DNA from: an uncultured Muribaculaceae bacterium
GTDB lineage: Bacteria > Bacteroidota > Bacteroidia > Bacteroidales > Muribaculaceae
NCBI GenBank assembly: GCA_910579105.1
Contig: CAJTRT010000001.1
Location: 1-64,000 of the forward strand
Direction: 5' to 3'
Length of the DNA stretch: 64,000 bases
Shown: piece after piece, positions 59,174-64,000 of the stretch
How the letters are laid out: each line of letters opens with the position of its first letter
How positions within the stretch are numbered: position 1 is the stretch's first letter
The notes under the pieces: model-generated
Told to the model about the DNA's origin: nothing
What the model saw: only the letters and a program-made list of their open reading frames with translations
The model's database searches: none
Made by a program: the position numbers and the translations under genes

Positions 59174-61750
59174 ATGTTTGACTTTTCTTTCAGGCGAGTG
59201 GCGCTGGCTGCGGCTGCCGCGTTAGGCGTTGTCGCGTTTTCTGTCACGATGGAATCATGCAAGGAAACCGACCTTAGCGGCATAGAGGCCGATATAAAGG
59301 ACTTGCAGGGGCGCGTGGACGCGCTCGAAGCAGCCGTGGAGGCTCTCCGAGCGGCATACGACGACGGCAAGATAATCTCCGCTGTCGCGCCGCATCCTAC
59401 CAAGGACGGCTGGCTCGTCACGTTTTCCGACAATTCCACAATCTCGCTGGTCAACGGCCGCGACGGCGCGGCCGGGGCTGATGGCGCGGCCGGCGCCGAC
59501 GGCGCCGATGGCCGCGACGGGCTCGACGCTGTGACGCCGCTGTTGCTTATCGACACTTCCGGCTACTGGATGGTCAGTTATGACGAAGGCGCGTCGTATG
59601 AGCATCTCCTTGACGCCTCCGGCTCCAGGATAAAGGCGGTCGGGCTTGACGGCGCTCCGGGACAGGATGGCGCCCCTGGCCACGACGGAGCGGATGGCTC
59701 TGACGGCGCGCCCGGCAGGGACGGCCTTTGCGTGCGCGTGGCGGTAAGCGCCGACGGCCTCTATGTGTTCGAGATCTACGACCCTGCCGATCCATCGGTA
59801 GTGGTCGAGAGTGTCGCGACTCCATATGATTCCGACCCCGCCGCCGTCGTGCGGGCCGTGAAAAAGGACCCGGTTTCCGGGGTGGTCACTTTTGTGATGG
59901 CCGACGGCTCGGAATTCGCGTTCAATCTCGACGTGTGTTATCCGACCGGGATTGTGCTGCTGTCCGACGCTGTCGCGATCGGCGCGGGCGGGACGGCGGA
60001 GTTCGAGTTCCGCGTCAACCCCTCCAACGCCTTCGTCGACTTTGATCCCTCGCGGGGCATGTTGAGGCTCGACCTCGTGAACGAGGCTCTGCTTGGCCGC
60101 GGGGTGGCCGACAGCTACGTCACCGACCCGGTGAATTTCCGCCTTGAGAAGATAGAGGCGGCGCTCACCCCATCGGGCGACATCAAGGCCGGGCAGTACA
60201 AGGCCACGATACGCGACCTCTCTGTCAGCAAGGACTATGCCCAGGGGGTCGCCCTGGTGCTCAACACCACCGACGGAAGCGGTGCCGCGATCCAGGTTTC
60301 ATCCGCGATGATGAGGGTGGAGTGGGGCGCCGGATCGTCCATCCAGAGCTTCACCGTCAACGGCTCGGGAGAGGCCGAGCTTGTCGATGGCTCGATGCTG
60401 ATGGTGCGGCTCCCCTACGGGACCGACACGAAGACCTGCGTACCCGCGTTCGTCACCTCGGCTGCCGGAATCTATGCCGACGGCCAGCCGCTCGTCAGCG
60501 GCGAGACGGAGCTTGACCTGTCGCGGCCACGCGACCTGACGGTGCGCTCGCGCAGCGGCGTCGAGAGCAAAGTGCGCGTGGCCGTATGCTATTCCGACCT
60601 CCCGGTGCTGTATCTCGAAACGCCCGCAGCGGTCGAGAGCAAGGATGTGTGGGTCGAGGGCTCGCGTATGGAGCTGCTGAACACCCCCGGCCGCGGGCAG
60701 GATATGGATGCCGCGCTCAGTGTGAAAGGGCGTGGTAACTCAACATGGAAATACCCCAAGAAGCCCTACGCCCTGAAACTGGGCAAGAAAGAGTCCGTGC
60801 TCGGCATGCCCCGTCACAAGCGCTGGGTGCTCCTGGCAAACTATATCGACCCGTCGAAGATACGCAACGCCCTCGCGTTCGAGGTGGCGCGCCAGACGGA
60901 ATCACTGGCCTGGACTCCCCGCGGCGAGTTCGTGGATCTCGTGGTGAACGGACAGATGATGGGAAACTATTATCTCTGCGAACAGATCCGCGTTGACCGC
61001 GAACGGGTGAACATCACCGAGATGACGGCTGCCGATAACTCCGGCGACGCCCTAACCGGAGGATACCTGCTGGAGTTTGACACGGCGATGGACGAGGTGA
61101 ACACCTTCTATACCTCCCGCCGCCGGCTTCCGGCGATGGTGAAGTCGCCGGATGACGAGGTGATGACGCAGGAACAGCTCGGTTACATCGCCTCATACAT
61201 CGACCGGCTCGAAAACACCATCTACACATCCGCGTTCCCGGGCGACGGCGAGTACCGCGAGATGGTCGACCTGGAATCGTTTGCCGACTGGTGGCTTGTC
61301 CACGAGATATGCGGTAACGCCGAGCCGGTGCATCCCAAGAGCTGCTATATGTACAAGGACCGCGGCGGTAAGCTGTGCGCGGGTCCGGTATGGGATTTCG
61401 ACTGGGGCACTTTCGTCCCCTCCCGCGAGAAATCGTTTGTGGCCAATAACTCGCTGTGGTTCTTCCGTTTCCTCCGCGACCCGGTGTTCAAGGAGATTGT
61501 CAGTCGCAAATGGGACGCGCTGCTCCCCAAGCTCCAGCTTCTCCCCGAGGCGTTTATCAGACCTACGGCGGAGCGGATCGCCCTCTCTGCCAATGCCGAC
61601 TACCTGATGTGGCCCCGTTCCTTCGATCCCTCCCTCGAGGCCGATGTCAACGAAGACATCCGTCTGACACCGTCGCAATCCACTGACCAGATTGCCGCTT
61701 CGTTCAGCCGTCGCCTGAGCTGGCTCGACACGGCGATACGTGCTCTTTAA
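59174..61750 (+). CDS. CotH kinase-fold lipoprotein with collagen-like repeats
   Basis: An 858-aa surface lipoprotein. Signal with lipobox (FSVTMESCKE, Cys about 27), a short coiled coil (about 33-62, LQGRVDALEAAVEALRAAYD), and two Gly-X-Y collagen-like blocks at about 95-118 (GRDGAAGADGAAGADGADGR) and 157-184 (GLDGAPGQDGAPGHDGADGS). Ig-like parts follow, then a CotH domain from about 500: KGRGNSTWKYPKKPYALKLG, WVLLANYIDPSKIRNALAFE, GNYYLCEQIRVDRERVNITE, GGYLLEFD and GPVWDFDWGTF with metal-binding Asp. CotH proteins are atypical kinases; substrates here are unknown. Monocistronic or leading into the porin gene. Confidence 0.88.
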   Translation: MFDFSFRRVALAAAAALGVVAFSVTMESCKETDLSGIEADIKDLQGRVDALEAAVEALRAAYDDGKIISAVAPHPTKDGWLVTFSDNSTISLVNGRDGAAGADGAAGADGADGRDGLDAVTPLLLIDTSGYWMVSYDEGASYEHLLDASGSRIKAVGLDGAPGQDGAPGHDGADGSDGAPGRDGLCVRVAVSADGLYVFEIYDPADPSVVVESVATPYDSDPAAVVRAVKKDPVSGVVTFVMADGSEFAFNLDVCYPTGIVLLSDAVAIGAGGTAEFEFRVNPSNAFVDFDPSRGMLRLDLVNEALLGRGVADSYVTDPVNFRLEKIEAALTPSGDIKAGQYKATIRDLSVSKDYAQGVALVLNTTDGSGAAIQVSSAMMRVEWGAGSSIQSFTVNGSGEAELVDGSMLMVRLPYGTDTKTCVPAFVTSAAGIYADGQPLVSGETELDLSRPRDLTVRSRSGVESKVRVAVCYSDLPVLYLETPAAVESKDVWVEGSRMELLNTPGRGQDMDAALSVKGRGNSTWKYPKKPYALKLGKKESVLGMPRHKRWVLLANYIDPSKIRNALAFEVARQTESLAWTPRGEFVDLVVNGQMMGNYYLCEQIRVDRERVNITEMTAADNSGDALTGGYLLEFDTAMDEVNTFYTSRRRLPAMVKSPDDEVMTQEQLGYIASYIDRLENTIYTSAFPGDGEYREMVDLESFADWWLVHEICGNAEPVHPKSCYMYKDRGGKLCAGPVWDFDWGTFVPSREKSFVANNSLWFFRFLRDPVFKEIVSRKWDALLPKLQLLPEAFIRPTAERIALSANADYLMWPRSFDPSLEADVNEDIRLTPSQSTDQIAASFSRRLSWLDTAIRAL

Positions 61751-61818
61751 ACTGAACATATGGTATTGGCGTGTTGTTGAATTTCAAAGGCCCTTAGCCG
61801 CCGTAATTCATCAGCATT

Positions 61819-63141
61819 ATGAAACTTTCAGTAGTTCTTGCCGCCGTCGCCGTTGCCGGTATGTCTCAGTCCGTTTCGGCCCGTCAGATCAGTTTGGTAG
61901 AGCAGCAGACAGATTCGCTTGCCGGGTCTCACAAAATCGTGTATATCGACGGAAGACCCGCCGACGCCGCCACCCAGGCATATGTCGATTCCATACGTCA
62001 GCGTATATCGGTGTTCTATTACGACCAGTTCCGCCATTTCTCCGATCCGGCGGCTCCGTATTTTCTCTTTATGAGCAAGGACGCGCAGTTGGCTATGGGC
62101 ATAGGGGGATGCGTGCGTATGCGGGGTTACTACGACTGGGGTGGCGCCATTCCTGCGTCAGGGTTCGCCCCCTACTTGATACCGATGCGGAAGGATCCTG
62201 CCAATATGCGCCACTTCGGAACCACTCCCTCGGGAACGGCCCTGTTTTTCCGTGTCTTGGGCAGAAACAAGACGCTGGGGGATTACCAGCTATACATCGA
62301 GTGCAACTTCAATGGTTACAACGGCCGCGACTTCCACCTCAAAAAGGCTTACGCCGTGATTGACAAGGTGACGGTCGGTTACGCCAACTCCACATTCTCC
62401 GACCCCGCGGCGCTGCCTCCGACGGTCGACGCGCAGGGGCCGAACAACAAAATTACCCCCACTTCCGTGCTCGTCAGATATATGCCGACATTCGGCGAGC
62501 GCTGGACAGCCGCCGTGTCGGCCGAGTCGCCCCAGCCGTCGATAACGACCGACAACGTGTCTACCGCCAAGGTGAGCGCCTGGATGCCCGATTTCGCCGC
62601 TTTCGGCCAATACCAGTGGGCTCCGGGGCAGCACGTCAGGCTCGCGGGGATAGTGCGCACGCTCTCCTACCGCGACCTGGTTGCCCGCAAGAATGTCAAC
62701 AAGGTAGGGTGGGGGTTGCTTCTCAGTTCCGTGGCACATCCCGCTCCGATGCTGACAACCTACGCCAACGTCTGCTACGGACACGGTTACCAGAGCCTCG
62801 GCGGGGACCTGCTTATCGGCAGTTACGATTTGGTAGGAACCCCGGGCGACCCCGGGAAACTATACGCGCCCGCTTCGGTAGGCTGGTGCGCCGGATTGCA
62901 GTACAACATCCGTCCGAACCTGTTCGTGAGCGTGCAGGCGAGTCAGACGCGTTACCTCCCGGCACGCGATGTATCCCCCGGCGAGTACAAGTACGGCCTG
63001 TTCGGCGCTGTGAACGTGTTTTGGAACCTCACGCCTCGTATGCAGCTCGGAGCGGAGTTCGACCTTGGCACGCGCCGCGATTTCAGCGGCGACAGCGCCT
63101 GGGCCCGTCGCGCCGGCCTGATGGCCCAGTTCTCCTTCTGA
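61819..63141 (+). CDS. DcaP-like trimeric outer-membrane porin
   Basis: A 440-aa outer-membrane barrel. Signal peptide about 1-21 (MKLSVVLAAVAVAGMSQSVS), a periplasmic helical start (SIRQRISVFYYDQFRHFSDP), then PYFLFMSKDAQLAMGIGGCV and RMRGYYDWGGAIP, the opening of the DcaP-like porin barrel, many amphipathic strands (FFRVLGRNKTLGDYQLYIEC, LRLGAEF-type ending MQLGAEFDLGTRRDF) and a terminal Phe (MAQFSF). DcaP family porins take up small anionic solutes; ligand unknown. 68 bases after the CotH gene, possibly same transcript. Confidence 0.88.
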   Translation: MKLSVVLAAVAVAGMSQSVSARQISLVEQQTDSLAGSHKIVYIDGRPADAATQAYVDSIRQRISVFYYDQFRHFSDPAAPYFLFMSKDAQLAMGIGGCVRMRGYYDWGGAIPASGFAPYLIPMRKDPANMRHFGTTPSGTALFFRVLGRNKTLGDYQLYIECNFNGYNGRDFHLKKAYAVIDKVTVGYANSTFSDPAALPPTVDAQGPNNKITPTSVLVRYMPTFGERWTAAVSAESPQPSITTDNVSTAKVSAWMPDFAAFGQYQWAPGQHVRLAGIVRTLSYRDLVARKNVNKVGWGLLLSSVAHPAPMLTTYANVCYGHGYQSLGGDLLIGSYDLVGTPGDPGKLYAPASVGWCAGLQYNIRPNLFVSVQASQTRYLPARDVSPGEYKYGLFGAVNVFWNLTPRMQLGAEFDLGTRRDFSGDSAWARRAGLMAQFSF

Positions 63142-63187
63142 CGCGCTGATATCCGCCTGTGCTTTGAGCCTGACTGTCGGCGGTTTT

Positions 63188-64000
63188 TTAATAGCTCGGA
63201 AATTTCGTGTACAGTATGACCTCGTTCTCGGGGTCGATCACTACCTCCCCTTTCAGAAACAGGGAGGGTCCGACGCATCCTATGGCCGGCAGGTCGATTT
63301 TCTCGCTGATGCCCACCGAGATGCCTCTGATGGTGCGGTCGCCTACTTTGCAGAATCCGGCGAATATGCCTTTGCCTGCCTTTTTCCCAGACTTGGTAGC
63401 TTTGGCGGTCTGCTTTTTGAATTTGCCGGTTTTCAGGAAATTCATGGTGTCGGGGTGCTTGCTGAATAGATACATCGGCGTCCCGTTGCCGAGGTCGAAG
63501 ATGAAGGGGCCCGTGATCCGCCCGTTGTGCCCGTAAGCGTCCGAGAGCTCCAAGGTTGTCTCGATAACGAGCAGCGGAGCGTAACTTGTTACCTTGTAGC
63601 GGTTCATGGCCGCCGAGTCGATGGAGTCTCGGGGAATGAAGTCGAGTGTCTTCCGCCGGAAGTTGAAGCGGATAAGGTTGGCGGTAGTATCCGCCTGGTT
63701 TTTAAGTATGTGAATCGGGACCGCTATCTTGTCAAATTTGTCGATCACGAATATCATGCCGTCATAGCGAAGGCCGCCGATATCGACTGTGCCGGTCAGG
63801 GTTTTGAGTATGTCGCGGTCGCCTTGTCCGAATCTGAACGCGGGATGTTCAGGATTGACTCGCGCCAGATTGACTGGCTCCAATCCCGCGTCGGCCAGCA
63901 GGGTGTCGTAGCTGTCCTTGTCCATGAGGATGCCGGGCAAGCCGGTTCCGACAAATATTTCAGTATCCGCCTTGCCGTTGAACGTGGTTGTCAGGTAATA
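63188..64000 (-). CDS. Retropepsin-like fold protein, N-terminus outside window
   Basis: The frame is open to the right edge; the first readable residues are YYLTTTFNGKADTEIFVGTG, then LPGILMDKDSYDTLLADAG. This has the layout of Bacteroidetes aspartic-protease-like domains (FNGK...(D)TG...), except the Asp of the DTG active site reads Gly (GTG). A second lobe follows: TSYAPLLVIETTLELSDAYG, GPFIFDLGNGTPMYLF (another protease-fold-like FDLG), and IDLPAIGCVGPSLFLKGEVV. A Lys-rich insert (KKQTAKATKSGKKAGKG) lies near the C-terminus. At least 270 aa. Likely a binding rather than cleaving protein; family placement is moderate. Confidence 0.6.
   Translation of the reverse strand, partial: YYLTTTFNGKADTEIFVGTGLPGILMDKDSYDTLLADAGLEPVNLARVNPEHPAFRFGQGDRDILKTLTGTVDIGGLRYDGMIFVIDKFDKIAVPIHILKNQADTTANLIRFNFRRKTLDFIPRDSIDSAAMNRYKVTSYAPLLVIETTLELSDAYGHNGRITGPFIFDLGNGTPMYLFSKHPDTMNFLKTGKFKKQTAKATKSGKKAGKGIFAGFCKVGDRTIRGISVGISEKIDLPAIGCVGPSLFLKGEVVIDPENEVILYTKFPSY

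Overview
The window reads as chromosome of a gut Bacteroidales, most likely a Muribaculaceae-type organism (inferred from gene content, not tested). Evidence: the core genes are GC-rich; promoters follow the Bacteroidetes consensus TTTG-N19/20-TAnnTTTG (or TAnnTTCG); and Bacteroidetes-typical genes are present (DUF4835/PorD, DUF4919, DUF4293, UpxY, an N-terminal-rubredoxin rubrerythrin, BspA-type leucine-rich repeat proteins).

Layout. 1-4909 (+): housekeeping cluster of exonuclease tail, coaBC, DUF4835, recN and rlmB. 5048-7805 (-): outer-membrane barrel, an AbiEii-type nucleotidyltransferase with its small partner, and an ECF sigma factor. 7806-11029 (+): a candidate small transcript and a secreted M6-type metalloprotease. 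11123-17064 (-): wbqC, lepB, dapB, a membrane protein, a DivIC/FtsB-like protein, DUF4919 and gdhA. 17428-24477 (+): a clan CD (C13-like) protease with a T9SS-like tail, then two BspA-type LRR proteins carrying signs of 3'-end recombination. 24719-29329 (-): RidA, YihY/BrkB, DUF4293 and a TPR protein. 29621-30175 (+): rubrerythrin.

30258-55381 (-) is one long surface-polysaccharide operon starting with the NusG-like antiterminator UpxY. Order of transcription: upxY, wza, wzc, wzx, twelve glycosyltransferases interleaved with glf (Galf supply), ugd (UDP-glucuronate supply), wzy and three acyltransferases. The right flank holds tRNA-Ser(TGA), two CreD-like genes, a Dus-like enzyme, a collagen-repeat CotH lipoprotein, a DcaP-like porin and a partial protease-fold protein.

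The main discovery is that the polysaccharide locus seems built for layered on/off switching. (1) A 17-bp perfect inverted repeat (55416-55432 and 55691-55707) flanks about 258 bp holding a consensus promoter aimed at upxY: a candidate invertible promoter, here ON. (2) Poly-G/C tracts inside glycan-modifying genes change their frame: an acyltransferase has C9 where C8 reads through (OFF), a GT2 has G7 where G8 reads through (OFF), and another acyltransferase has an in-frame G7 (ON). (3) A third acyltransferase has an in-frame TAG. A further C8 run sits in the -33 region of the outer-membrane barrel promoter. Other notable items are three REP/BIME-like inverted GTAG palindromes and a stranded T9SS-tail remnant after the first LRR gene.
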